Below, piece by piece: positions 55,082 through 62,823 of a DNA stretch of 64,000 bases (its first letter is position 1; the number at the start of each line of letters is the position of its first letter). The stretch lies in assembly GCF_050613185.1 (NCBI RefSeq), contig NZ_CP192511.1, positions 558,001 through 622,000 of the forward strand. The letters are read 5' to 3'. This DNA is from Chelonobacter sp050613185 (GTDB lineage: Bacteria > Pseudomonadota > Gammaproteobacteria > Enterobacterales > Pasteurellaceae). The notes below the pieces were generated by a model. It searched no databases. It was not told the origin of the DNA and saw only the letters and a list, made by a program, of their open reading frames with translations. A program made the position numbers and the translations under genes.

Positions 55082-55128
55082 ATGCCGTCTAAAACCGCAC
55101 TTTGCTTGTGCCAAGTTTCAGACGGCAT
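55082..55128. terminator. Hairpin carrying a Neisseria DUS with a Pasteurellaceae USS in its loop
   Basis: ATGCCGTCT (55082-55090) pairs with AGACGGCAT (55120-55128). The right arm with its flank, TTCAGACGGCAT (55117-55128), is the exact complement of the Neisseria 12-mer ATGCCGTCTGAA. The left arm has AAA instead of GAA. The loop contains ACCGCACTT (55094-55102), a Hin-type uptake signal. In Neisseria, inverted DUS pairs commonly form terminators after genes. Confidence 0.85.
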
Positions 55129-55413
55129 AATTTTTCTAATGCCAATCCCTTTTCCTTCCGCTGCCGATACAGCCAATCTCTAATCCCTTCAATATGATAG
55201 GCAATTCCCCATGTGCCGATGTGCGCCACGCCGAGATTGGTGTTACAGGGGCTTTTAATTGGGTGGGCAGTGTGTCTGATTTGATGGCGGCAGCGGTTAC
55301 TTTTTGTCGTACGACGTGGGTTCACTGAGGGCGGTAATGCTTTTGATACTAGCGAAGGCAGAGGTGAAAAGTGCGGTGGCGAGTAGAGCCGTGAATGGTT
55401 TTATTTTAAACAT
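55089..55413 (-). pseudogene. Broken secreted-protein gene
   Basis: From ATG 55413 the minus strand reads a signal peptide (MFKIKPFTALLATALFTSAF) and continues to a TAA at 55297-55299 after 38 residues. A one-base shift near 55300 reopens the frame (VTAAAIKSDTLPTQL), and the remaining frame encodes GVAHIGTWGIAYHIEGIRDW and a basic tail that reads into the DUS hairpin. I do not recognise the family. The frame breaks and the surrounding debris indicate a decayed gene. Confidence 0.6.
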
Positions 55414-55612
55414 GGCGCGTTTCTTGATTGCGTCTAACGATGGAAACGATGGAAACGTTGAATATTAAAGATACCCGGATATTAATATTGAGCAACCCAT
55501 CGTCTGATTGTTTGGATAAACAAAAATAACGGGAGACCGCGGAAAGCGATTGATGATGTCGGACGTAAAATTCAACCGCGTGTTGTTTAAAGGCTTGGTT
55601 GTATTTCATCAT
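55406..55612 (-). pseudogene. Transposase N-terminal remnant (IS3-type helix-turn-helix)
   Basis: MKYNQAFKQHAVEFYVRHHQ followed by SLSAVSRYFCLSKQ is the helix-turn-helix start typical of IS3-family OrfA proteins. The match ends after about 35 residues and unrelated codons follow to a stop at 55406. No catalytic part, terminal repeats or target duplication are visible. It marks a former insertion in this patch. Confidence 0.7.
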
Positions 55613-55696
55613 AAAAATCCGCACCTTAGTCAGTTAGTTTTGCCGTCCAACTTTTGGGGTGCAGGGCATGCAAAAGTGCGGTTTGCTTTTGAAACG

Positions 55697-57145
55697 CTAA
55701 TTAAATAGTGACGTAACGACCAAAACCCAGACAATACTGCTCAACGGCCCCAATAAACCCATCGAAACACCGCCCAACCTAAATTCTGCCTGCTTAATCA
55801 AGCCGGTACTGAACGCAATCGCATTCGGCGGCGTGGATACCGGCAGCAACAAGGCACAAGAGGCGCTGAGCGCAATCACCAACGGCAACACGGCCGGGCT
55901 AAAACTGCCGCTGGAAATACTCATCAAAGATAAAGCAATCGGCACTAAAATCGTTGTCGCCGCCGTATTACTCATGAAATTAGACAGCAATACCGTAATA
56001 AAGCCAAACAATAGCATCAACAGATAGAAATTAATCTGTACATGGCTGAGTTGATCGACAAAATGGCTGGCAAGTTCCTGCTCCTGAATTGCCATCCCCA
56101 GCGCTAAACCACCGGCGACCAACATCAAGGTATCCCACGGTAATTTACGCACATCATCCGCGTCCAATACGCCTAACATTGTCAACACCACAATCGGAAT
56201 ACCGGATACGGCGGCAATCGGAATCGAAAACCATTTTGAGGTTAGCCAGAAAAACAGGGTTACCGCCAGTACCGAGATCATAATCATCTTTTGCAAGCGT
56301 AACTCTTTCGCCACAAAACGATCACCCTCTTCTTCGGTATTATCCGGCAAAGCAAATTGAATATTCATCGCTTCCTTGCTAATCCGGTAACGGCGTAATA
56401 AGATTTTCCAAAAGAAGTAAATCAGAACAGTGGCAATCGGAATTCCGATAATCATCCACTCTAAAAATGAAATTTGGATTCCGACCGCTTCCAATGCCCC
56501 GACCGCAATCGCATTCGGCGCAGAACCGATAATTGTCCCCATTCCACCGATCGACGCCGCCGTTGGAATGCCCAATAGCAAGGCTTTAGAGAAATTGGAT
56601 TTTTTATCCAACGAAGCAAAAATCGGGCTGACCGTGGCAATCATCATCGCCGTGGTCGCCGTGTTGCTCATCAACATTGAAATCACTGCTGTGGTCGCCA
56701 TCAGCCCGAGCAAGATAAAGTGCGGTTTTTGACCGAATTTTGGCAGCAGCTGTTTTAATAACGCCTCATCTAAGCGAGTCTTTTTCATGCCCTCGGCAAG
56801 AAAAAATCCCCCCAAAAACAACCAAATCACCCCGTCGGACCAAGTTTGCACATAGCGCATGGCGTGTTGATTTTCGTCCGTCCCCATCACCACCACCAAA
56901 TAACCAATCACCAAAATCCCGACCGAAAACGGCGGAATTGCTTCTGTCATCCAAAGTGCGATTGCCATAAACAGCAATAACAACACTAAGTTTTGGGTGC
57001 GGGTGAAGCTCGGATCAGACAACCAATACATCATGCCCAAACCGAATAAAACCGAAAGAAAAAATTGAATCACCTTACTCTGTCTCGCCAACGCAATCGG
57101 GTAAAGGGTTAATTTTTTAAGCGAATAATAACGTGAATCCGACAT
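55697..57145 (-). CDS. SLC13/DASS-family sodium-coupled anion transporter
   Basis: A 482-residue inner-membrane protein with about 11-12 helices. The duplicated SNT motifs (MLMSNTATTAMM near 160 and FMSNTAATTILV near 395) identify the dicarboxylate/sulphate symporter family. Each follows a hairpin-type segment. Dicarboxylates such as succinate are the most likely substrate, but sulphate or citrate cannot be excluded. It stands alone on the minus strand. Confidence 0.88.
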   Translation of the reverse strand: MSDSRYYSLKKLTLYPIALARQSKVIQFFLSVLFGLGMMYWLSDPSFTRTQNLVLLLLFMAIALWMTEAIPPFSVGILVIGYLVVVMGTDENQHAMRYVQTWSDGVIWLFLGGFFLAEGMKKTRLDEALLKQLLPKFGQKPHFILLGLMATTAVISMLMSNTATTAMMIATVSPIFASLDKKSNFSKALLLGIPTAASIGGMGTIIGSAPNAIAVGALEAVGIQISFLEWMIIGIPIATVLIYFFWKILLRRYRISKEAMNIQFALPDNTEEEGDRFVAKELRLQKMIMISVLAVTLFFWLTSKWFSIPIAAVSGIPIVVLTMLGVLDADDVRKLPWDTLMLVAGGLALGMAIQEQELASHFVDQLSHVQINFYLLMLLFGFITVLLSNFMSNTAATTILVPIALSLMSISSGSFSPAVLPLVIALSASCALLLPVSTPPNAIAFSTGLIKQAEFRLGGVSMGLLGPLSSIVWVLVVTSLFN

Positions 57146-57335
57146 AATCTATTCCCAATAATGAACAATGGATCTATTTTAGAGGGAGCATGTCATGTTA
57201 GCCAAATCATATGAAGCTAAACTGTTAATGATCTCACAGATTATTTCTTGCGATAACAATTGGATAGTCAAATGTTAACGACTAACTTACAAAACTTGTC
57301 ATAAACAATAACTTAAACGCATGATTTGATGGCGA

Positions 57336-57368
57336 TAAAAAACCCCGGCAGATCATTCTACCGGGGTT
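57336..57368 (-). terminator. Terminator of the cold-shock gene
   Basis: On the minus strand, AACCCCGG and CCGGGGTT pair around a 12-base loop and are followed by TTTTTT. Confidence 0.9.
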
Positions 57369-57392
57369 TAAAAACAGTAACGTGTGTTAGGC

Positions 57393-57602
57393 TTAAACCA
57401 GCGCAACCTCTACCGCAGCCGGGCCACGTTGTGAATCTTGTACGTTAAATTCAACTTTAGCCCCTTCTTCCAAGGTTCTGTAGTTATTACCAAGAATTCC
57501 GGAAAAGTGAACGAACAGATCTTTGCTGCCGTCTGCCGGAGTAATAAAACCGAAGCCTTTAGTTGAGTTGAACCATTTTACGGTACCAGTTAATTTAGAC
57601 AT
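57393..57602 (-). CDS. CspA-family cold-shock protein
   Basis: A 69-residue single cold-shock domain with RNP1 KGFGFI and RNP2 LFVHFS, preceded by TVKWFNSTKG. It binds single-stranded RNA/DNA and melts mRNA structure. The 248-base gap upstream has no gene and could include a long 5' leader as in E. coli cspA, but I could not identify a cold-box. Confidence 0.94.
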   Translation of the reverse strand: MSKLTGTVKWFNSTKGFGFITPADGSKDLFVHFSGILGNNYRTLEEGAKVEFNVQDSQRGPAAVEVALV

Positions 57603-57850
57603 AATGTCATCCTTAATATAATCAATTTAATTTAATTTATTTTGCTTAACGCAAAGGGAGTTGCTAGTAACTTGAACTTAGATAGAGATTGGTATTCAAA
57701 GACTTTCAGGAAAACAAAATAAATTTGTTATTAAAGGAAGTGCCACAAATATCGAACTTAAATAAACTGTCGTTTAGCTGAGGCGCATTAGAACACGATT
57801 ATTCTGGCAATACAAGAAGTTTCTGCTCTTTAGTGAAAAATAAAATTTCA

Positions 57851-57927
57851 TGGCACGCCCTACAGGATTCGAACCTGTGACCTACGGCTTAGAAGGCCGT
57901 TGCTCTATCCAGCTGAGCTAAGGGCGC
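57851..57927 (-). tRNA. tRNA-Arg (UCU)
   Basis: A 77-base tRNA with acceptor GCGCCCT, anticodon TCT in GCCTTCTAAGC, T-loop GGTTCGAATCC and encoded CCA. It follows tRNA-Pro by 32 bases on the same strand, so both likely share the promoter at 58050-58077. Confidence 0.96.
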
Positions 57928-57959
57928 ATTATAGTTGGATATTATGGGAGAAAAAGAAG

Positions 57960-58036
57960 TGGTCGGCGAGATAGGATTTGAACCTACGACCCACTGGTCC
58001 CAAACCAGTTGCGCTACCAAGCTGCGCTACTCGCCG
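57960..58036 (-). tRNA. tRNA-Pro (UGG)
   Basis: A 77-base tRNA with acceptor CGGCGAG, anticodon TGG in CTGGTTTGGGACCAG, T-loop GGTTCAAATCC and encoded CCA. Confidence 0.96.
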
Positions 58037-58049
58037 ACAAGTAGCGTGC

Positions 58050-58077
58050 ATTATAAAAGCCTGAATTTTTTCGTCAA
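58050..58077 (-). promoter_or_regulatory. Promoter of the tRNA-Pro/tRNA-Arg operon
   Basis: On the minus strand, TTGACG and TATAAT are spaced 16 bases apart, followed by a GCACGC discriminator. It resembles rrn P2 (TTGACG, 16-base spacer). Confidence 0.8.
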
Positions 58078-58206
58078 TCGTTTTTTGCTTTTTTTGGTTT
58101 AGTCGCTTATTTTTTGACGGGTTCAGGCTTACAATAACCGCACTTTTCTGCCAAAATGGCTTTTTTACGATTTTAGCTTATTTTTATCACGTTAAAAGGA
58201 CGGGCC

Positions 58207-59058
58207 ATGTCAGCGCAACTTATTTCAGGCACGCAAATTGCCAAACAAATCAAAACGGAAATTGCCGAAAAAATTACCCGGCGGCTCGCCGAAGGCAAAC
58301 GCGCACCGGGTTTGGCGGTGATTTTAGTCGGGGCTGATCCGGCGTCGCAAGTGTATGTCGGCAGCAAACGTAAAAGTTGCGCTGAAATCGGTATTCACTC
58401 CAAATCTTATGATTTGCCCTCCGACACCAGCGAACAAGAACTACTGGCGTTGATTGATCAGCTCAATACTGACGAAAGTATCGACGGTATTTTGGTGCAG
58501 TTGCCGTTACCGGCGCAAATTGATTCCGCCAAAGTGATTGAACGGATTACCCCAAGCAAAGACGTGGACGGTTTCCACCCTTACAATGTCGGGCGTTTGT
58601 GCCAGCGTATTCCTTTACTACGCGCTTGCACCCCTTACGGTATTATCCAGCTGTTACAAACAACCGGGATTGATCTGTACGGACAACACGCCGTAGTGGT
58701 CGGCGCCTCCAATATCGTCGGTCGCCCGATGGCACTGGAATTATTGCTTGCCGGTTGCACTGTCACGGTAACTCACCGCTTTACCAAAAATCTGGAACAG
58801 CATGTACGCCAAGCGGATATTCTGGTGGTCGCCGTCGGCAAACCGCACTTTATCCCGGGCGACTGGATTAAAGCGGGCGCGGTGGTCATTGATGTCGGTA
58901 TCAACCGTACCGAAAACGGTTTAGTCGGTGATGTGGATTTTGCCTCCGCCGCCGAAAAAGCCGGCTTTATCACGCCGGTGCCGGGCGGCGTCGGCCCGAT
59001 GACGGTGGCAATGTTGATGAGCAACACGCTGTATGCGTGTGAGCACTACCATTCCTGA
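58207..59058 (+). CDS. folD: Methylenetetrahydrofolate dehydrogenase/cyclohydrolase
   Basis: A 283-residue bifunctional enzyme of one-carbon metabolism. The active-site lysine is in YVGSKRKSCAEIG (about residue 54), QLPLPAQID and the NADP fold VVVGASNIVGRPM follow, and PGGVGPMTVAMLM closes the protein. ATG at 58207 follows AAAAGGA. Confidence 0.97.
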   Translation: MSAQLISGTQIAKQIKTEIAEKITRRLAEGKRAPGLAVILVGADPASQVYVGSKRKSCAEIGIHSKSYDLPSDTSEQELLALIDQLNTDESIDGILVQLPLPAQIDSAKVIERITPSKDVDGFHPYNVGRLCQRIPLLRACTPYGIIQLLQTTGIDLYGQHAVVVGASNIVGRPMALELLLAGCTVTVTHRFTKNLEQHVRQADILVVAVGKPHFIPGDWIKAGAVVIDVGINRTENGLVGDVDFASAAEKAGFITPVPGGVGPMTVAMLMSNTLYACEHYHS

Positions 59059-59117
59059 TTTGTTGCACAACGATTTTTAACACAGCCAGACTGCCTAACA
59101 ACAATGGAGCGTTTAAG

Positions 59118-60005
59118 ATGAAAAAAAATTTATTTTATTTAAGCAACACCGTTTTTATCAGTTTATTCATGGCGGCTTGTTCCGGTGGCGGTGGTGGTAG
59201 CAGTTCAAATGCGAATATCGATAATTCCATTCCAAATAACCAAACGAGATTACCAACCCAAACCGGCGGCCAATATATTTTTACCGATGAAAACGATCAA
59301 ACTTCTTTCGGTAATCCGAATTCCAACAGCTTAGATTCGATTACCGTTGCCGGACGCACCTTTGATTTGGCATTAAACGGTAAATCTGACGGTATTTGGA
59401 GCATAAAGAGTAGTAACGATATAGATGATAATTACTACTGTTGTAATAATTTACAATATGTTCGCCTCGCCTCCGTCGATGACTCTGGAAAAGATGTAGC
59501 ATTACACCTCTATCATGGGTTTGTTACGCCTATCGGTAATATGCCCTCAGGAACAGCAACGTATCAAGGCGAAGCAATTTATCTGCCTTCAACAGAAATT
59601 GCTGATAATAGCTATATAATTGATAAGGGCTATAACGAGGTGTTAGGTAATGCCAATATCAGTGTTGATTTCGGTGCAAAAACACTGAGCGGAAGATTAT
59701 TATCCGGCACACAACGACAGTATGATTGGGTGCACGAATTTGATTCCTCAGGCACTATCATCAAAGAAGGCAATAAAATAACCGAAGTAAACCCCGGTGA
59801 TGCCAACTATGTCACCCCGATTGAAATTGTGAACGGCAAAATCAACGGCAATCAATTTACTGCAACCGCACTTGCGGCAACAGAAAAAGAATCGGCTAAC
59901 GTTAGCGGTCATTTTTTTGGTCCTCAGGCTGAAGAACTGGGGGCGATGATGGACAGTGGTAATAACGATGATAACTGGGGCGGCATGTTTGCCGGCAAGA
60001 AATAA
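59118..60005 (+). CDS. Surface lipoprotein with TbpB-type beta-barrel domain
   Basis: A 295-residue lipoprotein: signal peptide, lipobox MAAC (Cys21), a Gly/Ser linker SGGGGGSSS, then a Ser/Asn-rich body. The C-terminal NVSGHFFGPQAEELGAMMDS is the strand motif of the TbpB/HpuA/NHBA barrel domain (usual form GxFFGPxAxELGG). Only one barrel fits, so it is not a full TbpB. Such proteins are usually moved to the surface by Slam; no slam gene is in the window. The ligand is unknown; iron sources or host factors are possible. Confidence 0.8.
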   Translation: MKKNLFYLSNTVFISLFMAACSGGGGGSSSNANIDNSIPNNQTRLPTQTGGQYIFTDENDQTSFGNPNSNSLDSITVAGRTFDLALNGKSDGIWSIKSSNDIDDNYYCCNNLQYVRLASVDDSGKDVALHLYHGFVTPIGNMPSGTATYQGEAIYLPSTEIADNSYIIDKGYNEVLGNANISVDFGAKTLSGRLLSGTQRQYDWVHEFDSSGTIIKEGNKITEVNPGDANYVTPIEIVNGKINGNQFTATALAATEKESANVSGHFFGPQAEELGAMMDSGNNDDNWGGMFAGKK

Positions 60006-60037
60006 TTCTATGCCCAACCAACAACGGAGATTAGCAT

Positions 60038-60478
60038 ATGTTGAAAAAACGATTACTGATTACAGCCTGCGCAGCCGCATTAACCGCCTGCTCAACGAAT
60101 ACCGCTGACAGCGGTATCCGCGTGAAAGACTACCAAGAACCGGTGCTTGCCGCCAAATGGGTGCAATACCAGTGTGAAGCCGGAGTTGATCAGCAACGCG
60201 CCGAAGCCCGTTACCATTTTGGCGAAGCGACTGCGGTGGCGCAAGTCAAATTGGGAACAGAGATCTTAACCTTGGATTATGACGGCGAAAAATCCAATCG
60301 CGAAACTACCGTGTTCAGCGTGGATAATTACAGTTGGTCGATTAGCAATAAATTTGCCAGGCAAAAACCGGAATCGGAAGAAAACGGCTTTTTAACCGTC
60401 AGAAAAGTCGAAACCGTCAATGCAACCAATATTGAAGTGGAAGAAATTCTGAAAAAATCCTGTTTCCCACAGAAATAA
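60038..60478 (+). CDS. Small lipoprotein, possibly MliC/ACP-like
   Basis: A 146-residue lipoprotein with lipobox LTAC (Cys18). The mature part has a YQCEAG motif and a final KSCFPQK, so two cysteines could form a disulphide as in MliC lysozyme inhibitors and the Neisseria adhesin complex protein. The similarity is weak and only motif-level. It lies 32 bases after the TbpB-like lipoprotein, before a shared terminator, so the two form an operon. Confidence 0.65.
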   Translation: MLKKRLLITACAAALTACSTNTADSGIRVKDYQEPVLAAKWVQYQCEAGVDQQRAEARYHFGEATAVAQVKLGTEILTLDYDGEKSNRETTVFSVDNYSWSISNKFARQKPESEENGFLTVRKVETVNATNIEVEEILKKSCFPQK

Positions 60479-60502
60479 CCGACTCACATAAAAGTGCGGT
60501 TG

Positions 60503-60545
60503 ACAAAAAAGCCGCTATCGGGGCTTCCTCCGATAGCGGCTTTAA
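60503..60545. terminator. Bidirectional terminator between the lipoprotein operon and the MFS gene
   Basis: AAAGCCGCTATCGG pairs with CCGATAGCGGCTTT around an 8-base loop, with A-rich and T-rich flanks on the two sides. Confidence 0.9.
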
Positions 60546-60551
60546 ACTGCC

Positions 60552-61859
60552 TTAAAGCGAAGTCACCGTCGCTTTCGGTTTTAACCAATACACTGCCAGC
60601 GTAGAAATCAACATCACGGCGGCGGCGCCAAGATAGAGATCTTTTGATTGCCAGCCTGCGTCGAGCAGATAACCGGCTAAGATAGGGGCGAAGATTGCGC
60701 CGAAGCGTCCGACACCAATAGAGAAACCCACGCCGGTGCTGCGGATTTCGGCTTGATACAGACTCGGGTTAAGGATATACAAACCGCTGATACAGCCGTT
60801 AATCAAACTGCCGATTAACACACCCAATATAAACGCAAAACCGACGCTTTGCAGGGAAAACACGAAGCCGACAATCGCAATGCTTGCCAAAACGCCAAAC
60901 ACGATCAGAATATGGCGTGCCGTCCAACGGCTGGCGAATAAGCCGAAGGTTAATGCGCCGCAAGTACCGCCGAGCGATAACATCATGCCGACGCTGATAC
61001 TTTCATTTTTCGACATGCCGGCTTGTTCCAACAACGCCGGTGTCCATGAGCTGATAAAATAAAAGCTGAACATAATGGTGAAAAATGCCGCCCATACCAA
61101 TAAAGTAATTTTCAAATAATTTGGTGAGAACAGTTCTAAAATACCGCGCGGTTGTTGTTGGCTTTGCGTTTGTTGTTCTAACGTCCAATCGCCTTGTAAT
61201 TTTAAGCGTTTGGCGATTTTTTGCAGCCGCCCAAGGGCGTTTTTCGGTTTTTTACTCATCAAGAAGTCGATCGATTCCGGCAGGAATGACCAAATCACCA
61301 GCAAGCAGGCGCCGGTTAATGCCGCCCCGACAAAAAATACCGATTGCCAGCCGTAACCGGCTTGTAAAAAACGTGCCGACATGCCGCCTAACACTGCGCC
61401 GATACCGAAACCGGCGGCGTACAGGCTGATTGCCAAGCCGTGCCATTTGCGTGAAGAATATTCGCTGACGATCACGTTGGTACAGGCTAAAATACTGCCC
61501 ACACCTAAGCCAGTAATAACACGCCAAACAGCTAATTGATAGTGATCGCCGGCAAAACCGGACAACAACATACCGACGGTGGATAACAGCACAGAGACCA
61601 ATAATAATGGACGACGCCCGAATTTATCCGCCAGTGGGGCTAAAAACAGCGAACCGATGGTCATGCCAACCAAGCCTGCGCTGAGTAAATAGCCCACTTG
61701 CGCGCCGTCTAAATTAAATTCCGTTTTGATCGAAGAAGCGGTAAACGCCATTGCCAGCACATCAAAACCGTCCAATACGTTTAATAAAAACGCCAACAGC
61801 ACAATCCCCCATTGAAACGGGCTCATTGCACTTTTGGCAATCGCGTGTCTTAAATCCAT
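60552..61859 (-). CDS. MFS transporter, aromatic acid:H+ symporter type
   Basis: A 435-residue, 12-helix MFS protein. LDGFDVLAMAF in helix 1 is the AAHS family motif; LADKFGRRPLLL is the MFS loop 2-3 motif. RSTGVGFSIGVGRFGAIFAP is in the second half. ATG at 61859 follows AAGGA by 8 bases; TTG at 61892 is not supported. Substrates in this family include benzoate-type acids; here unknown, with no catabolic genes nearby. Confidence 0.85.
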   Translation of the reverse strand: MDLRHAIAKSAMSPFQWGIVLLAFLLNVLDGFDVLAMAFTASSIKTEFNLDGAQVGYLLSAGLVGMTIGSLFLAPLADKFGRRPLLLVSVLLSTVGMLLSGFAGDHYQLAVWRVITGLGVGSILACTNVIVSEYSSRKWHGLAISLYAAGFGIGAVLGGMSARFLQAGYGWQSVFFVGAALTGACLLVIWSFLPESIDFLMSKKPKNALGRLQKIAKRLKLQGDWTLEQQTQSQQQPRGILELFSPNYLKITLLVWAAFFTIMFSFYFISSWTPALLEQAGMSKNESISVGMMLSLGGTCGALTFGLFASRWTARHILIVFGVLASIAIVGFVFSLQSVGFAFILGVLIGSLINGCISGLYILNPSLYQAEIRSTGVGFSIGVGRFGAIFAPILAGYLLDAGWQSKDLYLGAAAVMLISTLAVYWLKPKATVTSL

Positions 61860-61907
61860 TTGTGTTGTCCTTAGGCTTAAAAAATCAGTCAAAAAAGAAA
61901 TAAAAAA

Positions 61908-62603
61908 TTAATTCAAACTGGGCTGACGGAGATCGACCAATTGCTGCAACTTTTTCAAAATAACATTCAACACCACGCCATAGGCAGGTACGAAAAACAG
62001 TAAACCGATAAACAATTTAAACAAATAATCGACAAAGCCGAGCGTCAGCCAGTTTTCCGCCATAAACGGATCACTGCTTTGATAAAAGGCGATCGCAAAG
62101 AACATCAGCGTATCGCAGGCACTGCCGAAGGTCATCGAACAGCTCGGCGCAATCCACCAGGTTTTGAGTTGGCGTAAGCGATTGAATACTAACACGTCTA
62201 ACAGTTGCCCGAACACATAAGCGGCAAAACTGGCAATCGCTATGCGGAAGACGAACAGATTAAAGGTCGCAAGTGCGGTCAGCCCTTGAAATTGTTGGTC
62301 GACAAACAGCGTAGAAACCAGATAGCTGATCATCAATGCCGGAATCATCACCATAAAAATAATCTGGCGCGCCTCTTTTGCGCCGAACACGCGCACGGTC
62401 AGATCGGTAGCTAAAAAGATAAACGGGAAAGTCAGCGTCCCCCACGTGGTGTGAAAGCTGAAATCGCTGAACGGCAACCGCACTTCAAAGGCGTATTGCA
62501 CCAGATAATTGCTGGCGGTGATAATCAAAATATGGAAAAAACTAAGAATAATTAACGCATTGCGTTTTTGTTGTGTGCTAAAAAGCGAAGAGGCTGAAAA
62601 CAT
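61908..62603 (-). CDS. yhhQ: Queuosine precursor transporter
   Basis: A 231-residue inner-membrane protein of the ECF-like vitamin/precursor transporter family (DUF165). It has about six helices; LIITASNYLVQYAF, FLATDLTVRVFGAKEARQII and CDTLMFFAIAFY are family segments. It imports preQ0/preQ1. ATG at 62603 lies 7 bases after the AAGG of the preQ1 riboswitch. The longer upstream frame is only leader. Confidence 0.92.
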   Translation of the reverse strand: MFSASSLFSTQQKRNALIILSFFHILIITASNYLVQYAFEVRLPFSDFSFHTTWGTLTFPFIFLATDLTVRVFGAKEARQIIFMVMIPALMISYLVSTLFVDQQFQGLTALATFNLFVFRIAIASFAAYVFGQLLDVLVFNRLRQLKTWWIAPSCSMTFGSACDTLMFFAIAFYQSSDPFMAENWLTLGFVDYLFKLFIGLLFFVPAYGVVLNVILKKLQQLVDLRQPSLN

Positions 62604-62610
62604 AATAATA

Positions 62611-62645
62611 CCTTTTTGTTGTGTTTGGGGGCGAGGGAACCCAAA
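62611..62645 (-). promoter_or_regulatory. preQ1-I riboswitch before yhhQ
   Basis: On the minus strand: stem TTTGGG (62640-62645) and CCCAAA (62624-62629) around loop TTCCCTCGCC, then an A-rich tail CACAACAAAAAGG ending in AAGG. Compare the known preQ1-I core (GGG, a C-containing loop, CCC, A-rich strand, AAGG). The loop CCU can pair with AGG of the tail, forming the H-type pseudoknot that hides the SD 7 bases before the yhhQ ATG. Ligand binding would repress translation. Confidence 0.88.
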
Positions 62646-62823
62646 TAAAATGATAAATTGTATAAAGCTTAAATTGTATAAAGAGCGGTGATAATACGGA
62701 TTTTTGTGCAAAAGGCAAGCGGAATGAATATTTGAGTTTGACCGCACTTTGCTATACACTATTGTCCCGTCCTGATAAGACTTTCTTATCTCAAAATCAT
62801 CTCATTCACAGACTGGATTTCAA

